The notes under the pieces were generated by a model, which worked only from the letters and a program-made list of their open reading frames with translations, had not been told where the DNA came from and did not search any database. Below are positions 6,283 to 15,006 of a stretch of DNA of 16,800 nucleotides, in pieces; within the stretch, counting starts at the first letter, position 1, and each line of letters starts with the position of its first letter. The position numbers and the translations under genes were made by a program. The DNA is taken from positions 1 through 16,800 of the forward strand of contig QEUW01000135.1 of the NCBI GenBank assembly GCA_003577005.1, in the 5' to 3' direction. Source of the DNA: Chloroflexota bacterium (GTDB lineage: Bacteria > Chloroflexota > Anaerolineae > Caldilineales > Caldilineaceae).

Positions 6283-8796
6283 ATGAAAGCAGTGGTTATG
6301 GCTGGCGGGGATGGCGCCCGCCTACGCCCGCTAACTGTTGGCCGGCCCAAACCCATGGTTCCACTGGTCAACAAGGTGATGATGACGCATATCCTGGAAC
6401 TATTGCGGAGTCACGGCATCACCGAAGTAGTAGTCACGCTGCGTTATCTGGCCTCTGCCATCCAGGATTTTTATGAGGATGGCAGCAATCTGGGCATGAA
6501 GTTGCACTATGTGGTGGAGGATATGCCGCTTGGCACCGCCGGCAGTGTCAAGAATGCGGCTGCGTTGCTCGACGACACCTTTCTGGTGATCAGTGGCGAT
6601 GCGCTTACCGATTTCAATCTGCGAGAGATCATCGCCGCCCATCGTAGCCGCGGCGCCAGGGCGACGATCACGGTGACACAGGTGCCCAATCCGCTTGAAT
6701 ACGGTGCCACGGTGATCGATGATGAGGGCACAGTTGTCCGCTTTCTAGAAAAACCAAGCTGGGGCGAGGTGATTTCCGACACAGTCAACACCGGCATTTA
6801 TGTGCTCGAACCGGAGATCCTCGACCTGATCCCTGAACACGTTGCCTACGATTTTTCAAAAGAACTCTTTCCCTGTATGTTGGGCCGCGGCATGGAGATC
6901 TACGGCCACGTGGCGGAGGGGTACTGGTGCGATATCGGCAATATCGAAGAATACCGGCGCGCCAGCGCCGACTTGCTCTCCGGCCGCGTGCGCCTCCCAG
7001 CGCCAATTGGCTCCCATATTGGCGGCGATATCTGGGTGGGCCAGGACGTGGAGATCGCACCGAGCGCCCAGCTCTATGGCCCTATCTATCTGGGAGACGG
7101 TGTCAAGATCAAGGGAGACGTCCAGATCTATGGCCCTACGGTCATTCGCGATTATACGGTCATCGACAACTACAACCGGATCGAACGCAGCATCATCTGG
7201 CGCAATAATTATATCGGCGAGAGTTGCGAACTGCGTGGGGTCATTGTGACGCGCCAGTGCAGCATCAAACCCAAGGTGGTAGCCTATGAGGGTGTCGTCA
7301 TCGGCGACCACTGTACCCTGGGCGAGGGCGCAGTGCTACACCCCGATGTCAAACTCTGGCCGCACAAACAGGTCGATGCCGGCGCTACGGTCAAAGAGAG
7401 TATCATCTGGGGCACGCAAGGACATCGCACGCTTTTCACCCGGTATGGGGTTTCGGGCACGGTCAACGTGGACTTGACCTCCGAATATGCAGCCAAACTG
7501 GGCGCGGCGCTTGGCGCTACTATCCCCAAGGGCAAGTGTGTCGCCATCAATCGCGATGCCCATCGCAGTTCACGCATGTTGAAACGGGCGCTGGTTAGCG
7601 GATTACCCGGTGCGGGGATCAACGTCTTTGACCTGGAGAGCGTGGCGATCCCGGTGTTGCGCCACTTTGTGCGCAAACACCCCGATATGATGGCCGGCAT
7701 CCATGTGCGCATCAGCCCCTTCGACCAGCGAGTGGTGGACATCCGCTTTATGAACGAAGATGGGATGAATCTGAGCTCAACGCTCGAGCGCACAATCGAG
7801 CGCAACTTCTTTCGCGAGGACTTTCGCCGCGCCTATCTGGACGAGATCGGGATCATCGAATATGCCCATAACCCGGTGGATGAGTACATCGAGGATTTTC
7901 TGCACCATATCGATGTGGAGCAAATTCGCCAGGCCAGGCTCACTATCGTAGTAGACTATTCGCATGGTCTCGCTGCTGATGCGCTGGCCGATATCCTCAC
8001 CACGTTGGGCGTCGATGTAGTGCCCCTTAACGCACGGGTCGAGGAGACCAAGCTGGCGATGCTGGAGGAAGAGTTTATGGCCAACCAGCAGCGCGTCTCG
8101 CAAATCGTTCGCTCCCTGGAGGCGGATGTCGGTATCCAGTTCGATGTCGGAGGCGAGAAGCTCTTTCTCATCGATGAACAGGGTAATGTGCTCGACAATA
8201 TCACAGCCGCCTTGCTTATGAGTGAACTGGCGCTGTGCGCCAATCCCGGCCATACGGTCGCAGCACTGGTCCACCTGCCCAAGGCGCTGGAGAAGATCGC
8301 TGATCGGCATGATGGCCGCGTCTTACGCATCAGCAACAGTATGCAATACGTCATGCTGGCGCCAGAGGAGACAAAGTTGTTGCTCGCTGTGGATGGAGCG
8401 GGCAACTATATCTTTCCTGATTTTCACCCAGCCGTCGATGGCCTCATGGCCGCCGTTCGCCTGTTGGAGTATATGGTTCGCCGCCAGTTGCCGCTGAGTG
8501 ATGTCATCCGCAATTTGCCACCCGTTCACATGGCGCACCGTTCGGTTCCCTGCCCCTGGGAAGCAAAGGGCAAGCTCATGCGGCTGTTGCGCGGTCACTA
8601 CCGCGAGTACAAGATCGATACGGTCGACGGTCTCAAGATTCTGCTGAGCGACGATGAATGGGTGCATCTGATTCCCAATCCAGACAAGCCATTTTTTGAA
8701 GTGGCGGCAGAGGCGACCAGCACCGAACGCGCTCAGGTACTGGTTGCCACCTACAGTGAACAGCTAGAGCAATTGCTGGCAAGTACACCCTTCTAG
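6283..8796 (+). CDS. Sugar-1-phosphate nucleotidyltransferase / hexapeptide / phosphomannomutase-like fusion
   Basis: The 837-residue protein has three parts. Residues 1-235 are a nucleotidyltransferase with [13 protein letters not shown] (6-18), Lys23 in RPKP, GDALTD (105-110), EKP (156-158), NTGIYVLEP and Asp217 in WCDIGN. All of these are expected for mannose-1-phosphate guanylyl- or glucose-1-phosphate transferases. Residues about 245-390 are left-handed beta-helix hexapeptide repeats ([15 protein letters not shown]...). Residues about 393-830 follow the alpha-D-phosphohexomutase fold, but the motifs are changed. ISPFD around Ser478 stands where TASHNP is usual, DVGGEK (621-626) replaces the metal loop DGDADR, and IPNPDKP (797-803) replaces RPSGTEP. 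Such fusions are usually called mannose-1-phosphate guanylyltransferase/phosphomannomutase. The transferase half looks active, while the mutase half may be regulatory. The gene closes the 4102-8796 operon, 52 bp after the SCO1664-type gene. Confidence 0.9.
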   Translation: MKAVVMAGGDGARLRPLTVGRPKPMVPLVNKVMMTHILELLRSHGITEVVVTLRYLASAIQDFYEDGSNLGMKLHYVVEDMPLGTAGSVKNAAALLDDTFLVISGDALTDFNLREIIAAHRSRGARATITVTQVPNPLEYGATVIDDEGTVVRFLEKPSWGEVISDTVNTGIYVLEPEILDLIPEHVAYDFSKELFPCMLGRGMEIYGHVAEGYWCDIGNIEEYRRASADLLSGRVRLPAPIGSHIGGDIWVGQDVEIAPSAQLYGPIYLGDGVKIKGDVQIYGPTVIRDYTVIDNYNRIERSIIWRNNYIGESCELRGVIVTRQCSIKPKVVAYEGVVIGDHCTLGEGAVLHPDVKLWPHKQVDAGATVKESIIWGTQGHRTLFTRYGVSGTVNVDLTSEYAAKLGAALGATIPKGKCVAINRDAHRSSRMLKRALVSGLPGAGINVFDLESVAIPVLRHFVRKHPDMMAGIHVRISPFDQRVVDIRFMNEDGMNLSSTLERTIERNFFREDFRRAYLDEIGIIEYAHNPVDEYIEDFLHHIDVEQIRQARLTIVVDYSHGLAADALADILTTLGVDVVPLNARVEETKLAMLEEEFMANQQRVSQIVRSLEADVGIQFDVGGEKLFLIDEQGNVLDNITAALLMSELALCANPGHTVAALVHLPKALEKIADRHDGRVLRISNSMQYVMLAPEETKLLLAVDGAGNYIFPDFHPAVDGLMAAVRLLEYMVRRQLPLSDVIRNLPPVHMAHRSVPCPWEAKGKLMRLLRGHYREYKIDTVDGLKILLSDDEWVHLIPNPDKPFFEVAAEATSTERAQVLVATYSEQLEQLLASTPF

Positions 8797-10406
8797 TCAA
8801 GATTGCCCATCAGCCCCTGGCCGTGGACAACCGTACCTCCCACCATCGTCGCCAGGACCTCTGTTTCCAGCAGCGCTGCCGGTTCCGCCGCCAGAATATC
8901 GTGGTCTAGTACGACCAGATCGGCCACCTTACCCGGCGTCAAGCTGCCCTGTACCTTTTCCATGCCCACCGAACAAGCTGCCCCGTTGGTATAGGCGTCG
9001 ATGGCCTCAAGGAGTGTAAGACATTCCTCTGGATACCACCCCTCCGGCCCCGGCGAACCCTTGGCGCGGCGGCGGGTGGTCGCTGCATAGAGGCCCTGCA
9101 AGACATCGGGTGTCTCCACCGGCGCGTCTGAACCAAAGGCCAACGCGGCCCCGGCGCTCAGCAGGCTGCTCCAGGCGTAGGAGAGGCGGGCGCGCTCACC
9201 CCAGTGCGCATCGGCGAGCAGCATGTCTTGCGTGGCGTGGATGGGCTGCATCGAGGCGACGACGTTGAGCTCGGCAAAGCGCGCCACGTCGTCGGGATGA
9301 AGCACCTGGGCGTGCTCGATGCGGTGGCGTAGATGGCGGCCAATCCCTGCCCAGCGCGTGGCCTCGATGGCATTGAGCACATTGCGGTTGGCCTGGTCGC
9401 CGATGGCATGGATATGGACGGCCAGCCCGGCCCGCGCCGCCTTTTCCACCTGCGCTTTGAGTCGCTCGTTCGAGAGCATGGCGATGCCGTAGTTCTGCGG
9501 CTCGCCTTCGTAGGGGTCGATCATCAGCGCCGAGCGCGCCCCCAGCGACCCGTCGGAGAAGATCTTGACGGCGCCAATGCGGACCCACTCATCGCCAAAG
9601 CCGGAGCGCAGACCCAGCGCAATGGCCGAATCCAGCTCCGCTTCGGGCACCTGTTGTACGACGCGTAACGTCAACTCGCCCTGCTCGCGCAATTCCTGAA
9701 AGGCGCGCAAGGCAACGGCATCCTCCATGTTGTGGATGCCCACGATTCCCATGCGGTGAACCTTCTGCATGGCGAGCCGCACCGCATCCATCGCTTCGCC
9801 GGGCGTCGATTTGCTCTCCAGGCGGGCGACCAGGTTCATGGCATTCTCTTTGAGGATGCCAGTAGGAGCACCGGTGGCCGGGTCTCGCTCGATCTCGCCG
9901 CCGTCGGGGTCGGGCGTGGCGGCGGTGATGCCGGCCAACTCCAGTGCCCGGCTGTTGGCCCAGCCGGCATGGCCGCACTTGCGCCGCAGAAAGATGGGGT
10001 GCGCGGTGGTGACACGGTCCAGGTCGTGGCGGGTGGGGAAGGCGTATCCCGGCCAGAGCGACTGATCCCAGCCGCGGCCGCTGAGCCAGTGGCCGGGCGG
10101 AGTCTGTGCCGCATGGCGGGCGACGGTCTCCAGCGCCTGCTCTAGGGCCGGTACGCCCATCAAGTCGATCTGTTTGAGACTTAGTCCATACCAGAGAAAG
10201 TGGATGTGTGCGTCGATAAAGCCGGGCAGCACGGTGCGCCCGCCCAGGTTGATGCGCCGGGTCTCGGCGGTTGCCAGATTGGTGATCGTCGTATTGTTGC
10301 CGATGGCAGCCACCCGGCCCCCGGCAATGGCGATCGCTTCGACCTGGGGGATGGCCGTGTCCATTGTATAAATCTTACCGTTGTATAATAGTGTTTCGAT
10401 CTGCAT
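8793..10406 (-). CDS. YtcJ-like metal-dependent amidohydrolase (Amidohydro_3)
   Basis: The 537-residue protein belongs to the amidohydrolase superfamily, YtcJ/N-substituted formamide deformylase-like branch. It shows [10 protein letters not shown] with metal ligands His67 and His69, then [11 protein letters not shown] and [14 protein letters not shown]. It continues with [14 protein letters not shown] (Lys281 is a possible carbamylated ligand), [10 protein letters not shown] (His331, His333), HRIEHAQ (His361, His365) and FGSDAPVE (Asp427). The C-terminal [13 protein letters not shown] closes the small beta domain typical of the family. The set is complete, so it is probably an active cytosolic hydrolase, but substrates vary widely and cannot be assigned. 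The ATG follows a good AGGAG on the minus strand. Its TAG stop shares the palindrome CTAG with the stop of the convergent fusion gene. Confidence 0.92.
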   Translation of the reverse strand: MQIETLLYNGKIYTMDTAIPQVEAIAIAGGRVAAIGNNTTITNLATAETRRINLGGRTVLPGFIDAHIHFLWYGLSLKQIDLMGVPALEQALETVARHAAQTPPGHWLSGRGWDQSLWPGYAFPTRHDLDRVTTAHPIFLRRKCGHAGWANSRALELAGITAATPDPDGGEIERDPATGAPTGILKENAMNLVARLESKSTPGEAMDAVRLAMQKVHRMGIVGIHNMEDAVALRAFQELREQGELTLRVVQQVPEAELDSAIALGLRSGFGDEWVRIGAVKIFSDGSLGARSALMIDPYEGEPQNYGIAMLSNERLKAQVEKAARAGLAVHIHAIGDQANRNVLNAIEATRWAGIGRHLRHRIEHAQVLHPDDVARFAELNVVASMQPIHATQDMLLADAHWGERARLSYAWSSLLSAGAALAFGSDAPVETPDVLQGLYAATTRRRAKGSPGPEGWYPEECLTLLEAIDAYTNGAACSVGMEKVQGSLTPGKVADLVVLDHDILAAEPAALLETEVLATMVGGTVVHGQGLMGNLD

Positions 10407-10466
10407 CTGTGAATCTCCTGATGGAAGTGGGTGCGATATGAGACAAACTACCGGCCAACCTGATCG

Positions 10467-10495
10467 ATAACAAGTGAATCGGTAATCGGTGACAA
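10467..10495 (-). promoter_or_regulatory. Candidate promoter of the amidohydrolase gene, within heptad cluster D
   Basis: On the minus strand TTGTCA (complement of 10490-10495, 5/6 to the -35 consensus) and TGTTAT (complement of 10467-10472, 4/6 to -10) are separated by 17 bp. Transcription would begin near 10460, about 55 nt before the start codon. The -35 and spacer are made of heptad repeat units, so the match could be fortuitous. Confidence 0.35.
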
Positions 10496-10514
10496 GTAAT
10501 CAGTAATGAGTAAC
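10473..10514. repeat. Heptad repeat cluster D
   Basis: Tandem 7-nt units with the pattern NNGTAAT are visible: CGGTAAT, CGGTGAC, AAGTAAT, CAGTAAT, GAGTAAC (10480-10514), preceded by a looser unit AGTGAAT. It lies in the divergent gap between the amidohydrolase and DUF29 genes. Unlike clusters A-C it has little internal dyad symmetry. The rest of this 227-bp gap holds the promoters and ribosome-binding sites of the two flanking genes. Confidence 0.65.
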
Positions 10515-10582
10515 GGTCAGCGGCATATGACCTATCTTATCATACACGCTCGTCTCGCCACCATGCGGATAGTCTTTTCTCG

Positions 10583-10591
10583 TGCTATAAT
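10583..10591 (+). promoter_or_regulatory. Extended -10 promoter for the DUF29-GH116 pair
   Basis: TGCTATAAT contains a perfect TATAAT (10586-10591) with an upstream TGn extension. The -35 region (about 10563-10568) is a poor match, as is common for extended -10 promoters. Transcription would begin near 10598, about 36 nt before ATG 10634. TATAAT also sits inside the 11-bp palindrome GCTATAATAGC. Confidence 0.55.
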
Positions 10592-10633
10592 AGCATAGCG
10601 CATCCCCATCTCGTGCCGGTGTGAGGGACAATC

Positions 10634-11077
10634 ATGGCAACAACTCTGTATGATGTAGACTTTTACGCCTGGACCCAAGAGCAGGCGAAGCTGTTGCGCC
10701 AGGAGGAATTCAGCAGACTGGACATCACAAACTTGATCGATGAGATCGAGGACATGGGCAAGAGCCAGCAGCGCCAGCTTTACAGCCGGCTGGTTGTGTT
10801 GATGACGCCCCTGCTCAAATGGCAGTTCCAGCCGGGCAAGCAATCGCGCAGCTGGCAGGCCACCATCCGTGTCCAGCGCCGGCGCCTTCATCGCTTGCTA
10901 GACCAGACTCCGAGTTTGCGCGCCCACCTGGATCAAACGATCATCGAAGCCTACGCAGATGCAGTAGACGAAGCCTGGGCTGAGACTGGCCTGGACGTAG
11001 AAACGTTTCCTTCGGCCTGTCCCTATACCAGTACTCAACTGCTTGATGAGACCTTTTTCCCCACAGACAATCCATAA
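10634..11077 (+). CDS. DUF29 family protein
   Basis: The 147-residue protein is a full-length DUF29 member. It has LYDVDFYAWTQEQAKLLRQ at the N-terminus, LDITNLIDEIEDMGKSQQRQL, then RLVVLMTPLLKWQFQPGKQS and SWQATIRVQRRRL. It ends with the proline-rich FPSACPYTSTQLLDETFFP. The family is predicted to be all-helical and cytosolic, is abundant in cyanobacteria and Chloroflexi, and has no established function that I know of. A GAGGGA sequence precedes the ATG. The stop is 27 nt before the GH116 start on the same strand, so the two are probably transcribed together from the promoter near 10583. Confidence 0.9.
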   Translation: MATTLYDVDFYAWTQEQAKLLRQEEFSRLDITNLIDEIEDMGKSQQRQLYSRLVVLMTPLLKWQFQPGKQSRSWQATIRVQRRRLHRLLDQTPSLRAHLDQTIIEAYADAVDEAWAETGLDVETFPSACPYTSTQLLDETFFPTDNP

Positions 11078-11104
11078 TCAACCAAATCCAATAGGAGTAC
11101 ATCG

Positions 11105-13759
11105 ATGGACGATTTCGTCTACCGCGGGGCCAAGACCAGCCAGATCAGCTTTCCGCTGGGCGGCATTGGCACGGGCTGTATCGGGCTGGCGGGCAACGGC
11201 CGGCTCATTGACTGGGAGATCTACAACCGGCCCAACAAGGGCAGTGTAAACGGCTTCTCCCATTTTGCCGTCAAGGCGGAGGCAAAGGGGAGGGTGCTCG
11301 ATGCCCGCATCCTTCACGGCGATCTGCGCGCGCCCTATCAGGGCGAGTTGGGGACATCGCGCTTTAGCTCGTTTGGCTGGGGACCCCGGCGCGAATATCT
11401 GACCGGGCTGCCCCATTTTGACGAGGTGGAATTCCGCGGTGAGTATCCCCTGGCCGACTTGACGTTTCTGGATGCGGATGATCGTTTTCCCGGGAAGGTT
11501 TCCCTGCGCGCCTTTAACCCGCTCATCCCGCTCAACGACAAAGATTCGGGGATTCCAGCTGCCTTTTTTGAGTTTGCCATCTCCAACCCAACAAGCGAAA
11601 CGCTGACCTACACCGTGGCCGGTGTGCTCAACAATCCGCTGCCGGCCAACAACCTCAACACGGTGACCGAACAAGGGTGGGGCCATGTGCTCAAATTGCG
11701 CAGCGACAGCCTCGACCCGGACTCGGTGCGCTATGGCAATCTGACGCTGGCCACCGACGCGGCCCAGCGGAGCGCGCAGGTGAGCTGGCAGCAGTATTGG
11801 TTCCGCGGCAGTTGGTTCGACAGTCTGGAGGTCTATTGGAATGACCTCAACACGCCAGGTCTGTTCCAGAACCGGGTCTACCCGGCTGACGGCGCGGGTG
11901 AGCGCAACGAAGGTCTGCTGGCTGCCCATCTCGACATTGCACCCGGCGAGACGAAAAAAGTGCGCTTTCTCATCAGTTGGAGCTTTCCCAACTGCGAAAA
12001 CTATTGGAAACCCCCACAGACCTCGTTTATCGAGGTGGCCGATTTCCGTCAGGAAACCGACGTTTCCCCACCCAAACCGATCTGGCAAAACTATTACGCC
12101 ACAATTTGGCCGGATTCTGCCAGCAGCGCCGAGTATGCGCTGACAAACTGGGATCGCCTCGCCGCCGAGACGCAACGGTATCACGATGCCCTCTTTGGCT
12201 CTGACCTGCCGGTTGAGGCGCTGGATGCGGTCTCGGCCAATATCTCGATCCTCAAATCGCCCACGGTGCTCCGCCTGGAGGATGGCACCTTCTACGGCTG
12301 GGAGGGCTGCCATCCCACCGAGGGTTGCTGCGAGGGAAGCTGCACCCATGTGTGGAACTATGCCCAGGCGTTGCCCTTCCTCTTCCCCAGGCTGGAACGC
12401 TCCATGCGCGAGGCGGATTACCGGTACAACCTGCGGCCCAATGGAAGCATGCCCTTCCGCCTCCAGTTGCCGCTCGGTATCGGCCGGTCAACTTTTCGTG
12501 CCTGCGCCGACGGCCAGTTTGGCGGTGTGCTCAAAACCTACCGCGACTGGAAGGTCAGCGGCGACAGCGACTGGCTGCGCAGCCTGTGGCCGGCGGTCAA
12601 GAAATCGATTGACTTTGCCTGGCATCCAGAGAACGAAGATAAATGGGACCCAGATAAGACCGGCGTCCTCTGGGGGCGCCAGCATCACACGCTGGATATG
12701 GAACTCTTTCACCCCAACTCCTGGCTGACGAGTATGTACCTGGGTGCGCTCAAAGCCGGCGCCGAGATGGCCGAACACCTGGGCGATCACGAGAGCGCGG
12801 TCGAGTATCGTGCGATCTTCGAGCGCGGCAAGGCCTGGGCGGATGAGCATCTCTTCACTGGGGAATACTATACCCAGCGCGTCGACCTCAAGGATCGGTC
12901 GCTGGTCGAAGCGTTCGAGGGCAAAGATGATTCGCTCCATGGCAGTTCGGCGCTCAAGGCCTACTGGAACGATGAGCATGGGGAGATCAAATACCAGTTG
13001 GGCGAAGGCAGCAGTATCGACCAAGTGTTGGGCCAGTGGCACGCCAGCCTCTACGGTCTGGGCGACCTCCTCGACCCGGCGCAGGTGAAGCAGGCCAACG
13101 CTGCCCTCTTCAAGTACAACTTTGTGCCGGTCATGCGCGAGGCGTACAACCCCTGCCGTATCTACTCGCTCAACGACGAGGGTGGGCTGGTCATCTGTGC
13201 CTGGCCTGAAGGGTCGCAGAAGCCGTTGATCCCGGTGCCCTACTCGCAAGAAGCCTGGCCCGGCACCGAGTATTCGGCAGCCAGCCACATGATCATGGTG
13301 GGCCTGGTGGATGAGGGGATGACCGTGGTCAAAGAAGCGCGCAAACGCTTTGACGGCGAACGGCGCAACCCGTGGAACGAATTCGAGTGCGGCAGCAACT
13401 ATGCCCGCTCCATGTCATCGTATGCCCTGCTCAACGCCTTTAGCGGCTTCGAATTCGATCTGGTGCAGCACACCATCGGTTTCAACCCAGTCCAGATGGA
13501 GAATGGGCGCTTCCGCTGCTTCTGGTCGCTTGACAGCGGCTGGGGCGAAGTGGAGATAACGCCGGATGCAGTGGAACTGTGGCTGCACGGTGGCCACCTC
13601 GATGTGCAGACGGTGCGCCTGCCCTTCCTTGCCGGTCAGACCGTGCAGTCGGCGACCGTGGGCGGGCAGAGGGTGGCCTTTACCCAGGCTGGCGGCGCAG
13701 TTCAACTGGCGGCCACCACTCGAATTGAGCAAGGTCAGGTGTTGCGGTTGGAGAATTGA
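11105..13759 (+). CDS. GH116 family glycoside hydrolase (GBA2/DUF608-like)
   Basis: The 884-residue protein opens with [19 protein letters not shown] and [16 protein letters not shown], the hallmark of the GBA2 N-terminal domain (about 12-320). The (alpha/alpha)6 catalytic domain follows (about 365-790) with [61 protein letters not shown] and a [10 protein letters not shown] box. Aligning WEG (399-401) with LEG of human GBA2 suggests Glu400 as nucleophile. THTLD-like [14 protein letters not shown] suggests Asp531 as acid/base. The family includes beta-glucosidases, glucosylceramidases and N-acetylglucosaminidases. No signal peptide is present, so it is cytosolic. A cysteine-rich stretch (Cys402, 408, 409, 413) follows the proposed nucleophile. 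The ATG is preceded by AGGAG. Confidence 0.88.
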   Translation: MDDFVYRGAKTSQISFPLGGIGTGCIGLAGNGRLIDWEIYNRPNKGSVNGFSHFAVKAEAKGRVLDARILHGDLRAPYQGELGTSRFSSFGWGPRREYLTGLPHFDEVEFRGEYPLADLTFLDADDRFPGKVSLRAFNPLIPLNDKDSGIPAAFFEFAISNPTSETLTYTVAGVLNNPLPANNLNTVTEQGWGHVLKLRSDSLDPDSVRYGNLTLATDAAQRSAQVSWQQYWFRGSWFDSLEVYWNDLNTPGLFQNRVYPADGAGERNEGLLAAHLDIAPGETKKVRFLISWSFPNCENYWKPPQTSFIEVADFRQETDVSPPKPIWQNYYATIWPDSASSAEYALTNWDRLAAETQRYHDALFGSDLPVEALDAVSANISILKSPTVLRLEDGTFYGWEGCHPTEGCCEGSCTHVWNYAQALPFLFPRLERSMREADYRYNLRPNGSMPFRLQLPLGIGRSTFRACADGQFGGVLKTYRDWKVSGDSDWLRSLWPAVKKSIDFAWHPENEDKWDPDKTGVLWGRQHHTLDMELFHPNSWLTSMYLGALKAGAEMAEHLGDHESAVEYRAIFERGKAWADEHLFTGEYYTQRVDLKDRSLVEAFEGKDDSLHGSSALKAYWNDEHGEIKYQLGEGSSIDQVLGQWHASLYGLGDLLDPAQVKQANAALFKYNFVPVMREAYNPCRIYSLNDEGGLVICAWPEGSQKPLIPVPYSQEAWPGTEYSAASHMIMVGLVDEGMTVVKEARKRFDGERRNPWNEFECGSNYARSMSSYALLNAFSGFEFDLVQHTIGFNPVQMENGRFRCFWSLDSGWGEVEITPDAVELWLHGGHLDVQTVRLPFLAGQTVQSATVGGQRVAFTQAGGAVQLAATTRIEQGQVLRLEN

Positions 13760-13824
13760 CTCGATAGAAAAGGTAAAAACACTACGAGTTTCTTTGGGCG
13801 ATGCTGTCAGGTACAATCGCTCGT

Positions 13825-13856
13825 GCCGCTCCCAGAGGCCCACCTTTGGGAGCGGC
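13825..13856 (+). terminator. GC-rich hairpin after GH116, possible terminator
   Basis: GCCGCTCCCA (13825-13834) is perfectly complementary to TGGGAGCGGC (13847-13856), a 10-bp stem with a 12-nt loop, 65 bp after the GH116 stop. No T-run follows (AAATCTG), so intrinsic termination is uncertain. It could also lie in the leader of the antitoxin-like ORF, since TACAAT at 13812-13817 just upstream resembles a -10 box. Confidence 0.4.
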
Positions 13857-13925
13857 AAATCTGTGCAGTGACCTGGCTTTGCGCGAACCTGCTGAGTGGT
13901 GGTTGCGCAGGCTCAAGTACATAAG

Positions 13926-14219
13926 ATGAGCAGGGCCGCGATAAAAAAAGTCGAAATTGCAGGACAATTGTCGCTGATTCCAGATGATAAGCTACATGCC
14001 GTGTGGACCTATATGCGGACTATCTTGAAGGACGTAGAGACGCCAGCCCAAAGCCGCCGGAGCCTACGTGGAATCTGGAAAGGCAAGGGGTTCGAGCGGA
14101 TCGCTGATCTGACAGCCGAGTTGGCTCAAGAACGCACCCAAGCTCACGCCTCGGCGAGCGCCTCGATGCACTGCGCACCCTCGTTGCGGACATTGTTGAC
14201 AAAGGTGCTCACCGGATAG
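13926..14219 (+). pseudogene. Solitary antitoxin-like ORF, apparently truncated
   Basis: The ATG at 13926 opens a 97-residue frame. Residues 1-72 resemble small type II antitoxins common in cyanobacteria and Chloroflexi: a helix LSLIPDDKLHAVWTYMRTIL, a linker with basic residues, and the conserved RRSLRGIWKGKGFERIADLTAELAQE in pieces around 44-70. Such proteins normally end within about a dozen residues and are followed by a toxin, often of the PIN family. Here the similarity stops at about residue 72. The remaining 25 residues are read antisense through the last 76 bp of the SRAP gene, and no toxin follows. I infer that a rearrangement removed the antitoxin end and its partner. A functional orphan antitoxin cannot be excluded. 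Confidence 0.55.
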
Positions 14220-14833
14220 GCGCGCATGGCCTCAGCCGGGTAGGGACGCAAGAGATGGCGCAGTTGGTCCAATTCCTGCGGCGAGTCGTCGCCGCCGCTG
14301 CCCAGCCACATGCCGTAATCTTCCGGCGCAATGATGACCGGCATCCGGTTGTGGAGTGGCTCCATCAGCTCGTTAGGGTCGGTCGTGAGGATCGTGCAGG
14401 TCTCTAGCGCCGAACCATCGGCCCCCTGCCAGAATTCCCACAAACCAGCCAGACCAAACGGGGTTTCATCGCGCTGCGTGATGTAGTAGGGCTGTTTGCG
14501 CGTTCCCCGCTTCTGCCACTCGTAAAAGCCGCTGGCGGGAACCAGACAACGCCGGCGCTTGAAAGCAGCCCGAAAAGCCGGCTTCTCGGCTACGGTCTCG
14601 GCGCGGGCGTTGATCATCTTGGCGCCCAGAGACGGGTCCTTGGCCCACGAAGGGACAAAGCCCCACTGCACCAGCGCCCACTCGCGCGCCTTGCTCTGAG
14701 GGTTGATGCGCACCACCGCTACCGGTTGTGTGGGTGCGATATTGTAACGCGGCACAGTCACGGGCGCTTCGGGCAGATCGAAGAGCTCGGCCAGTTGTTC
14801 AGGTGAAGCGTTGAGTGTAAATCTTCCGCACAT
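14144..14833 (-). CDS. SRAP family DNA-protein crosslink protein (YedK/HMCES-like)
   Basis: The 229-residue protein is a complete SRAP domain. It begins MCGRFTL, so Cys2 becomes the N-terminal residue that forms a thiazolidine crosslink with abasic sites in single-stranded DNA. RYNIAPTQPV supplies Asn31, WGFVPSWAKD and INARAET supply Asn75 and Arg77, SGFYEW supplies Glu105, and LHNRMPVI supplies His161, all expected active-site residues. The family protects abasic sites during replication and is often SOS-linked. There is no Shine-Dalgarno, and a predicted -10 box (TAAAAT) lies so close that the mRNA would be leaderless or nearly so. It is divergent from the GH3 gene, and its 3' end overlaps the antitoxin-like ORF. 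Confidence 0.95.
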   Translation of the reverse strand: MCGRFTLNASPEQLAELFDLPEAPVTVPRYNIAPTQPVAVVRINPQSKAREWALVQWGFVPSWAKDPSLGAKMINARAETVAEKPAFRAAFKRRRCLVPASGFYEWQKRGTRKQPYYITQRDETPFGLAGLWEFWQGADGSALETCTILTTDPNELMEPLHNRMPVIIAPEDYGMWLGSGGDDSPQELDQLRHLLRPYPAEAMRAYPVSTFVNNVRNEGAQCIEALAEA

Positions 14834-14840
14834 ATTTTCT

Positions 14841-14870
14841 ATTTTACCATATGCGGTTGAAATTGAGCAA
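14841..14870 (-). promoter_or_regulatory. Candidate SRAP gene promoter, near-leaderless
   Basis: On the minus strand TTGCTC (complement of 14865-14870) and TAAAAT (complement of 14841-14846) are 18 bp apart. Transcription would start around 14834-14835, one or two bases before the ATG (14831-14833). The absence of a ribosome-binding site fits a leaderless transcript. Confidence 0.45.
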
Positions 14871-14874
14871 TTTC
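14859..14874. promoter_or_regulatory. 16-bp palindrome between SRAP and GH3 genes, possible operator
   Basis: GAAATTGAGCAATTTC has perfect 7-bp arms around a 2-bp centre. TGCG at the left and CGCA at the right extend the symmetry with a 3-bp offset. It covers the -35 boxes of both divergent promoters, so a protein bound here could control both genes. It is not a LexA or Dof-type box that I recognise. Confidence 0.5.
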
Positions 14875-14892
14875 CGCACGCTATGATACAAT
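14863..14892 (+). promoter_or_regulatory. Candidate GH3 gene promoter
   Basis: TTGAGC (14863-14868, 4/6) and TACAAT (14887-14892, 5/6) are 18 bp apart. The transcript would start near 14899 and carry a leader of about 108 nt before GTG 15007. The -35 overlaps the opposing SRAP -35 at the centre of the palindrome. Confidence 0.45.
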
Positions 14893-15006
14893 CGGCGGCG
14901 TTGGCAGCGCTCTCCGTTATTCCCGGCCAACCGGCGCTTGCTGGCTTATCTGGCAGACGCTATTCCATCCATCTATCAACCTGAACTTATCAGAGGCAGT
15001 AGAGTT

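Noticed and set aside
11078..12349. 423-codon open frame on the minus strand opposite the GH116 gene
   Set aside because: It is fully antisense to a confident gene, shows no family pattern, and is explained by codon bias in high-GC DNA.
12488..13288. 266-codon minus-strand ORF within GH116
   Set aside because: It is an antisense shadow; the opposite strand carries conserved GH116 motifs throughout.
14859..14874. SOS (LexA) box for the SRAP gene
   Set aside because: The palindrome lacks the GAAC-N4-GTTC or CTG-N10-CAG cores of known LexA sites; it was kept only as an unidentified operator candidate.
14938..15006. In-frame TTG upstream start for the GH3 gene
   Set aside because: It would add 23 residues before a clear twin-arginine/lipobox signal and so disable it; GTG 15007 is preferred.
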